Shown: piece after piece, positions 23,784 to 31,084 of the stretch
Position numbering within the stretch: position 1 is the first letter of the stretch
Layout: each line of letters begins with the position of its first letter
Assembly (NCBI GenBank): GCA_049514335.1
Contig: JBEKVE010000012.1
Span: 1-32,679, forward strand
From: JBEKVE01 sp049514335
Lineage (GTDB): Bacteria; Actinomycetota; Acidimicrobiia; Acidimicrobiales; UBA8190
Reading direction: 5' to 3'
Length of the DNA stretch: 32,679 nucleotides
The notes under the pieces: generated by a model
The model's database searches: none
The model's input: only the letters and a program-made list of their open reading frames with translations
What the model was told of the DNA's origin: nothing
Position numbers and translations under genes: made by a program

Positions 23784-25397
23784 TCAGTCGCCAGGTTCCG
23801 GCCGACCGGTCTGAACAATGGCGAGTGCCCTGGCCCACTGGTAGTCGGCCTTGCCGGCGGGCGAGCGCATGATGGCGTCGGCTACCACCACCTGGCGCGG
23901 GATCTTGTACCCCGCCAGCCCCCCGCGGCACGCATCGCGCACGGCTTGACCGTCGAGCGTTTGTCCTGGGCTCGCCTGCACCACGGCCACGACGCGCTCG
24001 CCAAAGCGTTCATCGGGCACCCCCACGACCACCGCGTCCTCCACGCCGTTGCAGCTCTTCAGGGCCGCCTCCACCTCGTCGGGGAAGACCTTCTCTCCGC
24101 CAGTGTTGATGCACAACGAACCTCGTCCGAGGACCGTGATGGTGCCGTCGGACTCCACGGTGGCCATGTCGCCTGGTAGGGCCCACCGCGTACCGCCCCA
24201 CTCCACGAACGTCGCTGCCGTCTTGGCGGGGTCGCCCAGGTACCCGATGGGGATGTGGCCGCGGCGCGCCAGGTGCCCCACCGTGTCCGAGCCCGGGATC
24301 ACGGGGCGCAGGTCGTCGTCGAGGACGGTGGTTCGGCTGTCGACATGCAGACGCGGTGCCCCGAAGGGATCGCCCTCGGGGCTGCTCCCGCCGAGCTGGC
24401 CGGTTTCCGACGATCCGAAGGCATCGGCCACGATCCGTCCCGGGAGCAGCCGGGCCAGACGCTGCTTCGTGGCCGGCGAGAGCACGGCGCCGCCCGATCC
24501 CACGGCGACGAGCGACGAAGTGTCGTAGCGGGTACCGCCGGCCTCGAGCTCGTGGAGGAGGGGTCGTGCCATTGCATCGCCTACGACAACCAGGATGTTC
24601 ACCGCTTCGTCGGTCACGAGGCGCCACGCCGCGGCGGCGTCGAAGTGCCCGCGAGGGAGGGTCACGACCTTCCCGCCGCCGAACAACATGGTGAACGCCA
24701 GCCAGTGGGCGCTGGCGTGCATGAACGGGGGGCACGGTAGCGCCGTCATCCCGGGACGCATGACCCTGGTGGCGAGCTCCTCGGGCGACGTGATCATGTT
24801 GCCGAGCGCGAGCGGATCGCCGCCACCCATGGCGGCGAAGAAGATGTCCTCGTGGCGCCACAGCACGCCCTTCGGCATGCCCGTTGTCCCTCCCGTGTAC
24901 ACGCAATAGAGGTCGTCGGCCGAGCGCGGCCCGAAGTCGCGGACGTCGGAGGCGCCGGCGAGCACGCGCTCGTAGTCGTTCCCGAGGTCGGACGGACTGA
25001 CGTCGTCGCGTACTTCGAGCAGCATTCGGGGCGGTGCCATGGCCGCCACTGCGTCAGCGGCTGGTGCGAAGCGGCTGTGGAACACCAGGGCGACGAGACC
25101 AGCATCATTGAAGAGGTAGCGGAGCTCGTCGGCGACGTACCGGTAGTTCACGTTGACCGGGACCGCCCGTATCTTGAAGCAGGCCAGCATCGACTCGAGG
25201 TACTCAGTCCCGTTGGCCAGCTGCAGGCCGACGCGGTCCCCGTCCCCGACTCCGGCGCCGGCGAGGTGATGCGCCAGACGGTTGGCCCGAACGTCGAGCT
25301 CAGAATACGTGAGCCGACGGCGGCCAGCCACCACGGCCTCCTGCTCTGGAATGACGTCTACCACGCTCTCGAACAGATCGGCCAGATTGAACTCCAT
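23784..25397 (-). CDS. Acyl-CoA synthetase (AMP-forming, FadD-like)
   Basis: The 537-residue enzyme carries the adenylation motifs: YTGGTTGMPKG (167-177, ATP phosphate loop), DAFGSSETGQ, then GYLGDP and the catalytic lysine SPAGKADYQWA (Lys516). It activates a fatty or other carboxylic acid to acyl-CoA via acyl-AMP. The ATG at 25397 follows GAGGGAG; the upstream in-frame extension is discarded because it would span the divergent promoter region. The gene is divergent from the hydrolase-WS/DGAT-acyltransferase operon, 109 bp apart, so it probably supplies acyl-CoA for that lipid pathway. The exact substrate is not deducible; similar proteins act in fatty acid or sterol side-chain catabolism. 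Confidence 0.92.
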   Translation of the reverse strand: MEFNLADLFESVVDVIPEQEAVVAGRRRLTYSELDVRANRLAHHLAGAGVGDGDRVGLQLANGTEYLESMLACFKIRAVPVNVNYRYVADELRYLFNDAGLVALVFHSRFAPAADAVAAMAPPRMLLEVRDDVSPSDLGNDYERVLAGASDVRDFGPRSADDLYCVYTGGTTGMPKGVLWRHEDIFFAAMGGGDPLALGNMITSPEELATRVMRPGMTALPCPPFMHASAHWLAFTMLFGGGKVVTLPRGHFDAAAAWRLVTDEAVNILVVVGDAMARPLLHELEAGGTRYDTSSLVAVGSGGAVLSPATKQRLARLLPGRIVADAFGSSETGQLGGSSPEGDPFGAPRLHVDSRTTVLDDDLRPVIPGSDTVGHLARRGHIPIGYLGDPAKTAATFVEWGGTRWALPGDMATVESDGTITVLGRGSLCINTGGEKVFPDEVEAALKSCNGVEDAVVVGVPDERFGERVVAVVQASPGQTLDGQAVRDACRGGLAGYKIPRQVVVADAIMRSPAGKADYQWARALAIVQTGRPEPGD

Positions 25398-25506
25398 CGC
25401 CACTCCCTCGTCGGCTGGCCGCCCGTCTGCATCCCGCGGGGCGTAGTATGGCCGACAAGGCGTGATCCGTTGGGCGGCTCGGATGCAAGCGCATTGAGAG
25501 GGGCCC
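25398..25506. promoter_or_regulatory. Shared divergent promoter region of the lipid genes
   Basis: The 109-bp interval must hold promoters for both the acyl-CoA synthetase (minus) and the hydrolase operon (plus). No clear consensus -35/-10 or dyad was seen. TAGTAT near 25446 is a weak -10 candidate. Confidence 0.35.
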
Positions 25507-26835
25507 ATGGCAAGCGCCCAGGGTGTTGTGGACGGTCGGCCCGGGACGACGGGGAGCATTGTGTCGCCAGACGCGGGCGGCGGGTCGTCGTGTTCCAATT
25601 CGATCGTCGACCGTGTCGTCGAACCCTACCGCGCCGTTATGAAGTTCCTGGGTCGCAGGGCGATCGCCCGCGCCACTCGAGCAGTGCCACGCACGGTGCG
25701 CTTCATGATCACGACGGCGAGGAGTGGGGAGGTAAGCGACGGCCTGGCGACCCCAGGCCTGTCGTTCGGGCTGGCAGCAGGCGTCGCCATGGACGAAGCC
25801 CTGCTGGCCATGGCCATGACACCGAGCCGGTTTCCCCGGCGAGCGGACTTCGCCCGGGTGAGCACGGAGCTCGCCGACGCAAGGAGCATGTTCACCCGCC
25901 GGGGGTGGATAACCCGGCCCTCCACCTATCACCGGACCCCGCCCCCGCTCGCCCCTGAGGATGTGTCGGTCAGCCGGGGGTGGGCCCTCGGCCTCGGCTA
26001 CGAGCGGATCACCTACGACAGCGGTTTCGCCACGCGTCCGGGTGAGCCCGGTGGAGAGCGGTGGATGGCCTACGGGCCCAACCATCGAGCCTCGGCCGCC
26101 GTCCTGCGGCACCCCGGTGGGCCCCGTCCGTGGGTGGTGTGCGTCCACGGCTTCTCCATGGGCTACCCCTTCATGGACTTCGCCGGCCTGCACACCCGCC
26201 GGTTGCACCGAGGGCTCGGGCTGAACGTGGCCTTGCCGGTGTTGCCATTGCACGGGCCCCGCAAGGTCACGCTCGTGAGCGGTGAGCCCTTTCTTTCGTT
26301 CGACATGATGAACACGGTCCACGGGCTGACCCAAGCCGTGTGGGACATCCGTCGCCTGCTGTCATGGATCAGGGCCCAGGGGGCGACCACCATCGCCCTT
26401 TACGGTGTGTCGCTCGGGGCCTACGTCGTCTCGCTGCTGGCGGGAATCGAGGAGGGGCTCGACGCCGTTGTGGCCGGCATCCCGGTGGTCGACTTCCCGT
26501 CGCTGTTCCACGCCCACAGCCCGGTCCACATCCGGGCGCGGTCCATCGAGCACCACATTCTGGGCGGCGTGGCGGAGGACGTCTGCCGAGTCGTGTCGCC
26601 GATGAGCTTCGAGGTCAAGGTGGCGCCCGGGCACCGATACGTGTTCGCCGGTTACGGCGACCGCGTCGCTGTGCCAGCCCAGGCCCGTGCTTTGTGGGAG
26701 CACTGGGACAAGCCCCGCATCAGCTGGTACCCGGGGAACCACGTGGGCTACCTGTGGTCGCGTCAGGTTGAGGCATTCCTCGTGGAAGCCCTGACCACGT
26801 CAGGGTTGGTCACCACCCCCGACACCGAGAGCTGA
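25507..26835 (+). CDS. Alpha/beta hydrolase (lipase/esterase-like)
   Basis: The 442-residue protein has a C-terminal alpha/beta hydrolase domain with the complete triad: VHGFSMG oxyanion region (His214-Gly215), nucleophile elbow YGVSLGAY (Ser302), GYGDRVAVP (Asp385) and PGNHVGY (His412). The N-terminal 190 residues are an accessory domain without recognised motifs. ATG at 25507 follows GAGAGGGG. It is the first gene of a three-gene set with WS/DGAT (3 bp gap) and an acyltransferase (overlapping). The context suggests ester hydrolysis of neutral lipid or acyl transfer, but the true substrate is unknown. Confidence 0.9.
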   Translation: MASAQGVVDGRPGTTGSIVSPDAGGGSSCSNSIVDRVVEPYRAVMKFLGRRAIARATRAVPRTVRFMITTARSGEVSDGLATPGLSFGLAAGVAMDEALLAMAMTPSRFPRRADFARVSTELADARSMFTRRGWITRPSTYHRTPPPLAPEDVSVSRGWALGLGYERITYDSGFATRPGEPGGERWMAYGPNHRASAAVLRHPGGPRPWVVCVHGFSMGYPFMDFAGLHTRRLHRGLGLNVALPVLPLHGPRKVTLVSGEPFLSFDMMNTVHGLTQAVWDIRRLLSWIRAQGATTIALYGVSLGAYVVSLLAGIEEGLDAVVAGIPVVDFPSLFHAHSPVHIRARSIEHHILGGVAEDVCRVVSPMSFEVKVAPGHRYVFAGYGDRVAVPAQARALWEHWDKPRISWYPGNHVGYLWSRQVEAFLVEALTTSGLVTTPDTES

Positions 26836-26838
26836 ACG

Positions 26839-28221
26839 ATGGAGCCGATGGTGGGGCTCGATGCCAAGTTCCTCTATTCCGACACCCCGTCCACCCACAT
26901 GCACACGTTGAAGGTGGCGGTGTTCGACATGGCCGCGTTCTCTGGCCGGTACAGCTACGAGGACATCTTGGAGCTTCTCGGCCGTCGCCTCGACCGGCTT
27001 CCCCCGTTCCGGCGCCGTGTGGTCCCGGTTCCACTGGGCCTCGGGCACCCGGTGTGGGTGGAGGATCCCGATTTCGACCTGCACAGACATGTCACCCGCC
27101 GCCGGATCGCCCCGCCCGGCGGTGACCGGGAGCTGGCGACCATCGTCGCCGAGGTAGCTGGCCAGCCCCTGCACCGGGATCGGCCGCTGTGGGAGATCGT
27201 GGTGGTGGAGGGCCTCGCCGATGACCGGCTGGCCGTGGTGGCCAAGGTGCACCACGCGGTGGCCGATGGCGCGGCCACCGTGGCTCTCCTGCAGGCTGCG
27301 CTCGGGGCCCCCGGCGCCGGCGTTGATACGTGGCACCCCGACGTCGTGCCTACACGGCGCCAGCTCCTGCGGATGGCGGCACGCGACCACGTCACCCGTC
27401 TGCACAACCTGCCGGCCCTGGCGGCACGATCCGTCCGGGGACTGCGCGCCTCCGAGATTCGGCGGCGCGCCTCGGCCACGAAGCCCCCATTGCCATTCGA
27501 TACTCCGAAGACGATGTTCAATGTGTCTCTCACCCCCGAGCGGACGTACGCCATGACCACCCTCGCTCTGAGCGATCTGAAGGCTGTGCGCAGATCGTCT
27601 GGTGCGACACTCAACGATGTGTACCTGACCATGTGCGGAGGCGCGTTGCGTGCCTACCTGCTGGAGCGTGGGGCCTTGCCAATCCGCCCCCTCGTGGCAA
27701 GCGTCCCAGTCTCGACGGACCCGGGTGGCACCCGCGTGGGAGGCAACCACATCGACAGCCTCTACGTGTCGATCGGAACTGACATCGCCGACCCGCTGGA
27801 ACGCCTGCGTCATGTTCAGGCCGTGGCGGCGGCATCCAAGGACATCCGCTCGACCTTCGGCAATGACCTCTTGGAGCGACGGGCCGACGTCGTGCCGCCA
27901 CAGCTCTACGCGTTGGCTGTACGGGCATGGGCCCGGACCGGCCTGGCGGATCACCTCCGCCCACCGGTCAATCTCGTGCTGTCGAACGTGCCGGGTCCGA
28001 AGGAGCGGCTCCGAGTGGGGCAGGCCGAGCTCGACGCTATTTACTCGGTGGGACCCATCCTCGAGGGAATCGGCCTCAACATCACGGCATGGAGCTATGC
28101 CGACGCGCTGCACGTGTCGGTTCTCGGGTGCCCCACGAGCGTCCCCGATCCGTGGGCGATCACTGAAGCGCTGCGCGCGTCGCTCCAGGACATGGTGCAG
28201 ATCTCGGATGTTTCAGCGTGA
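26839..28221 (+). CDS. Wax ester synthase / diacylglycerol acyltransferase (WS/DGAT)
   Basis: The 460-residue length is standard for the bacterial WS/DGAT (PaPA/Tgs) family. It has the catalytic motif HHAVADG (His138, His139, Asp143, Gly144) preceded by RPLWEIVVVEGL, plus VGLDAKFLYSD at the N-terminus and NLVLSNVPGPKERL plus a conserved GPILEGIGLNITAWSY near the C-terminus. It esterifies diacylglycerol or fatty alcohols with acyl-CoA to make triacylglycerol or wax ester storage lipids. It starts 3 bp after the hydrolase stop and overlaps the acyltransferase gene by 4 bp, which suggests translational coupling. WS/DGAT genes are frequent in actinobacteria. Whether this copy favours TAG or wax ester is not readable. 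Confidence 0.94.
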   Translation: MEPMVGLDAKFLYSDTPSTHMHTLKVAVFDMAAFSGRYSYEDILELLGRRLDRLPPFRRRVVPVPLGLGHPVWVEDPDFDLHRHVTRRRIAPPGGDRELATIVAEVAGQPLHRDRPLWEIVVVEGLADDRLAVVAKVHHAVADGAATVALLQAALGAPGAGVDTWHPDVVPTRRQLLRMAARDHVTRLHNLPALAARSVRGLRASEIRRRASATKPPLPFDTPKTMFNVSLTPERTYAMTTLALSDLKAVRRSSGATLNDVYLTMCGGALRAYLLERGALPIRPLVASVPVSTDPGGTRVGGNHIDSLYVSIGTDIADPLERLRHVQAVAAASKDIRSTFGNDLLERRADVVPPQLYALAVRAWARTGLADHLRPPVNLVLSNVPGPKERLRVGQAELDAIYSVGPILEGIGLNITAWSYADALHVSVLGCPTSVPDPWAITEALRASLQDMVQISDVSA

Positions 28222-29045
28222 CGGACTCCGCCGCCGAGACCGCTGCGGTGGGGTCCGCAAGGGATCCGGCGTTTCTCCGTGCGGTGCAACCCGTCCTTGA
28301 GCTGTTCGCCTCGTACTTCCGGTCAGAGGTCCGGGGGTTCGAACGCCTCCCCGCTCGAGGGCCCTTCCTGGTGGTGGGGAACCATTCGGGTGGCCAGATA
28401 CCACCCGATCTCCCCGTGCTGCTCACGGCATGGTGGCGTGAGCGAGGCCAGGAAGAACGGGTGTTCGCGCTTTTCCACTCGTTCTTGCTGGGGATGCCCG
28501 CCGTGGGCCCGCTGATGGAGAGGGCCGGCGCCGTCGAGGCCGGACGTCAGAGCGCGGAGGCCATTCTGCACGGTGGGGGAATCCTCATCGACTACCCGGG
28601 CGGCGACTATGAGGTGTTCCGACCATGGTGCCGTCGCAACCGCATCGACTTCGGCGACCGCGTCGGGGTAGTCCGCCTGGCTCTGCGGACGGGGGTGCCT
28701 GTGGTCCCCGCCGTCTCCGTCGGCGCCCACGAGACAGTCGTCGTCTTGGCCCGGGGGGAGCGGATAGCGCGACTTCTAGGGATCGACCGGATGTTCCGGA
28801 TCAAAGTCATGCCGCTCGTTTTCGGCCCACCCTTCGGCATCGTCCCCGGAGGGATCCCGACCTGGCCCCTTCCGGCCAAGATCACCGTTGAGTTGGGCGA
28901 CGTGATCGACTGGTCGTCGCGTTACGGACCCGAGGCGGCCGACGACCCCGCGATTGTCCGCACCTGTTACGAGGAGTTGACCACGACGATGCAGAAGACG
29001 CTTGACCGGCTCTCCGACGAACGCCGCTTTCCGATCTTCGGGTAG
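28218..29045 (+). CDS. Lysophospholipid acyltransferase family protein (PlsC/LPLAT-like)
   Basis: The 275-residue protein has the LPLAT core: VVGNHSGGQIPPD (Asn55, His56; the acidic partner lies after an NHSGG variant of the NHxxxxD motif), LMERAGAVEAGRQSAEAILH, the IDYPGGDYE segment around residues 120-128, and VVPAVSVGAHETVV. It probably transfers an acyl group to a glycerolipid or related acceptor. GTG at 28218 overlaps the WS/DGAT stop (GTGA). The operon thus encodes two acyl transferases and a hydrolase. The member of the family cannot be specified further. Confidence 0.88.
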   Translation: MTDSAAETAAVGSARDPAFLRAVQPVLELFASYFRSEVRGFERLPARGPFLVVGNHSGGQIPPDLPVLLTAWWRERGQEERVFALFHSFLLGMPAVGPLMERAGAVEAGRQSAEAILHGGGILIDYPGGDYEVFRPWCRRNRIDFGDRVGVVRLALRTGVPVVPAVSVGAHETVVVLARGERIARLLGIDRMFRIKVMPLVFGPPFGIVPGGIPTWPLPAKITVELGDVIDWSSRYGPEAADDPAIVRTCYEELTTTMQKTLDRLSDERRFPIFG

Positions 29046-29595
29046 TCGAGCGTCTGTGCGCCGTTGGGGTGCTCTCGCCGTTTGACCCGTTGCGACAGAG
29101 AGCGCGCGTACGCTTCGGTCCCAACCCGCCACCGTCGTCGTGATCACCGGCTGGCACAGGGGGCGCTAGCCCCCACTTCAGCGCATTCACTTTCAGCAAG
29201 CGCTGCCGCCTGTCGGCATGCTCGTATCAAAAAGCACCATGTGGGCGACCAAAAGGTGCTGATTCTGGCGTCTCCATCCCTGGGCAAGACCCTGGGGAAT
29301 CCACCGGCTGTGGTTTTGTCGACGCGCGAGCCACAGTTTTGTCAGGAGCCCCGAGGAGAGAGTGAGTGAGTGGGGTGTCGACAGAACCCCCGCCACCAGA
29401 CGTGGAGCCCGGGTCGATCCGGGCCGTTTCCCACACTGTTGGCCCGGATTTCCCACTTCATTGTGTCCGCAAAGATCCAGGTCAGGGCTAGATCAGTTCG
29501 ATGAGAGTTGTGGGACGAAAGCCTCTACTCCCGTCCGTGGGCTGGGTTGACGCTGCCAGAGGGAGCCCGGCTGGGTTGCGGCAAGGAGGGTGGCC
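29046..29595. other. Gene-poor 550-bp region with short repeats
   Basis: No credible gene was found. It contains a hairpin at 29159-29174, a CTGTGG/CCACAG dyad (29308-29336) with TTTTGTC repeated after each arm, and paired TTTCCCAC repeats around 29429 and 29449. These could be remains of insertion-sequence ends, but there is no transposase. Confidence 0.45.
29159..29174 (+). terminator. Hairpin after the acyltransferase gene
   Basis: GGGGGC (29159-29164) pairs with GCCCCC (29169-29174) around GCTA. It lies about 115 bp after the operon's last stop. There is no T-run; a likely but unproven terminator. Confidence 0.4.
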
Positions 29596-30174
29596 ATGTG
29601 GAATCACAAGTGGCTCGGCAGGAATTGGGCCCGCCATTGGCATCTCCCGGGTGGCGCCGGAGTGCGAAATCCCCGACCCCGGGTACTCATCGAAGAGCCA
29701 GACGTGGTCGAGGCCAAGGCGTCCTGGCGACTGCTTGAGGAAAATGGGTACGAGGTGTCGTGGTGTCCCGGTCCCGCAGGCTCACGATTGGGGCGGTGTC
29801 CGCTCGTTACCTCAGGGCAATGTGATCTGGTCTGCGATGCCGACGTGGTGGTGACCTCGCTCGCTCTCGACAGCGAGTGCTCACGGAAGGTCGTGTCCGC
29901 GCACCGGTACCTGCACCCCGAGACCCCGTTCATCATCGACGCTCCGGCAGCAGCACTAGCGCAGTGGGCACCCGTGTTCGAAAGGCGCTGGGGTGCCATC
30001 CGCATGCCCGTGACGAGACGAACGCTTCTCGACTCGGTCGAGTTCGCCCTGGCTGATTCGCCCGCACAGAGGTCAGAGGAGGCCACGACAGGACGATACG
30101 CGGCCCCGATTGTCGCGGAGCGTTGGCCCCTGAGCTATGCCGACGCCCAACCTCATCGAACGTCCCTGGAGTAG
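29596..30174 (+). CDS. Hypothetical protein with a degenerate receiver-like domain
   Basis: The ATG at 29596 follows GCAAGGAGGG. The 192-residue product begins WNHKWLGRNWARHWHLPGG, then from about 28 (PRVLIEEPDVVEAKASWRLL) has a Rossmann-like alternation: PRVLIEEPDVVE, NGYEVSWCPGP, DLVCDADVVVTSL, PFIIDAPAAALAQ and GAIRMPVTRRTLLDSVEFAL. The order of strands and helices, and the terminal PVTRRTLLDSVEF segment, resemble a response-regulator receiver. The usual phospho-acceptor Asp and Lys are not evident, so it would be a pseudo-receiver if so. It has no output domain. Function unknown. Confidence 0.65.
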   Translation: MWNHKWLGRNWARHWHLPGGAGVRNPRPRVLIEEPDVVEAKASWRLLEENGYEVSWCPGPAGSRLGRCPLVTSGQCDLVCDADVVVTSLALDSECSRKVVSAHRYLHPETPFIIDAPAAALAQWAPVFERRWGAIRMPVTRRTLLDSVEFALADSPAQRSEEATTGRYAAPIVAERWPLSYADAQPHRTSLE

Positions 30175-30346
30175 ATCTGAGGGGTTCGTTCGGCTCTGCC
30201 AGGGGTGTGAGATCACGATGACTGCCACCGCCCGGGAGAGCCCTTGGTCTCTGGTCGGCAGCCGCAGGACGGGCTTACGATTCGTCGTAGGGCCCTAGCT
30301 AACTCGAAGGGTTGGTGCGTGGTCCTGAAATCAGGGGGCGGTTCAC

Positions 30347-30541
30347 ATGGCCAATCCCGTTGCCGATGAACAGGGAGATCAGAATGTCTCGCGTCCGCCG
30401 GCGTCCCCGGCACACAGTTATTGGGCTTGGTCCGAAAAGCGAAGGCAATGGATTGCCATGACGTTCCCTCAGCACCAGGCGTGGTTGGCTAGACCCGACC
30501 TTGACCCCATCGAGTTCGTCCACGGTGACGAGGCGTCGTGA
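30347..30541 (+). CDS. Small hypothetical protein
   Basis: The ATG follows GGGGGCGG. The 64-residue product has a Trp-rich middle, HSYWAWSEKRRQWIAMTFPQ, and an acidic end DLDPIEFVHGDEAS. No domain was recognised, but composition and ribosome binding site are plausible for a real short gene. It ends 60 bp before the mobile element. Confidence 0.4.
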   Translation: MANPVADEQGDQNVSRPPASPAHSYWAWSEKRRQWIAMTFPQHQAWLARPDLDPIEFVHGDEAS

Positions 30542-30602
30542 GTGGGGGAAGTCGGCCGTGGTCCGTGGAGAATGCAGAACAGCTAATTGGAGTGGCGGGT
30601 CT

Positions 30603-30625
30603 TGTGGGTGCCGAGAATGTCATCT
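30603..30625 (+). repeat. Left terminal inverted repeat of the IS derivative
   Basis: Begins TGTGGGTGCCGAGAATGTC; the reverse complement of 30881-30903 matches it at 20 of 23 positions. Confidence 0.7.
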
Positions 30626-30632
30626 GGGAGCC

Positions 30633-30880
30633 TCAGGCAGCCAGTTCGTACTCGTGGATGATGCCACCGAGCCGGTCTGATTTTCGGAGGTGCACCGGGT
30701 CGGGAGGTGAGGTCAGCGGTGGCGCCGGAGCCGTTGAGAGCGGGGCGTTCTGATCGAGTGACCGGTGTGGCCGGTGTCCGTTGTAGTGGTGTACGTACTC
30801 TGCTAGGACAACTCCTAGCTGACGCCGGGTGAATATGAGCGTCCGGCTGAGTGCCTCGACCGAATGCTCCTTCTCGTGTC
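30633..30880 (-). pseudogene. C-terminal remnant of an integrase-core (rve) transposase
   Basis: The minus strand encodes LSRTLIFTRRQLGVVLAEYV, then HHYNGHRPHRSLDQNAPLST and DRLGGIIHEYELAA before TGA at 30633. This is the typical end of actinobacterial integrase-core transposases (IS481/IS3-like), with the HYNxHRPHRSL segment around the last catalytic region and the RLGGxIHEY tail. Upstream of about 30880 the frame continues only as inverted-repeat and flanking sequence without the DDE domain. The gene cannot be functional. Confidence 0.8.
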
Positions 30881-30903
30881 GGATGGCATTCTCGGCACTC
30901 ACA
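30881..30903 (-). repeat. Right terminal inverted repeat of the IS derivative
   Basis: On the minus strand it reads TGTGAGTGCCGAGAATGCC and is the partner of 30603-30625. Confidence 0.7.
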
Positions 30904-31084
30904 CGTCCAGGGTTCCGATAGGCATAGGTCCGCCACCAAGCCCCAAGATGACCGCACCTGGGAGCACGTGAAGACCTCATTTTCCCAGGTTGGGCGGTTG
31001 AGGCGGGACTAAATCCGAAATGAGGCCTTACTGCCCTTTTCGGCAACGGTCAAGGCACACAACAAAAGTGTCGAACAATTACCC

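Larger units (their letters stand above)
30603..30903. mobile_element. 301-bp MITE-like internally deleted insertion sequence
   Basis: Terminal inverted repeats of 23 bp (20 matches) lie at 30603-30625 and 30881-30903: TGTGGGTGCCGAGAATGTC on the left versus TGTGAGTGCCGAGAATGCC read from the right. Between them lies the 3' end of a transposase gene on the minus strand. The rest of the transposase is gone, so this is a non-autonomous derivative of an integrase-core IS. No clear target-site duplication is visible next to the repeats. Confidence 0.7.
30542..31084. other. Region holding the IS derivative and flanks
   Basis: Apart from the 301-bp element at 30603-30903, the 180 bp to its right show no gene. 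A plus-strand frame starting at 30538 runs into the element and is not credible beyond it. Confidence 0.5.

Noticed and set aside
26800..28113. Long minus-strand frame (437 codons) over the WS/DGAT gene
   Set aside because: Shadow due to high GC; the plus strand has the HHAVADG motif and family length.
30538..30753. Plus-strand frame overlapping the small gene by GTGA
   Set aside because: Only the first 22 codons precede the IS derivative; the rest is antisense to the transposase remnant. At best an interrupted gene start.
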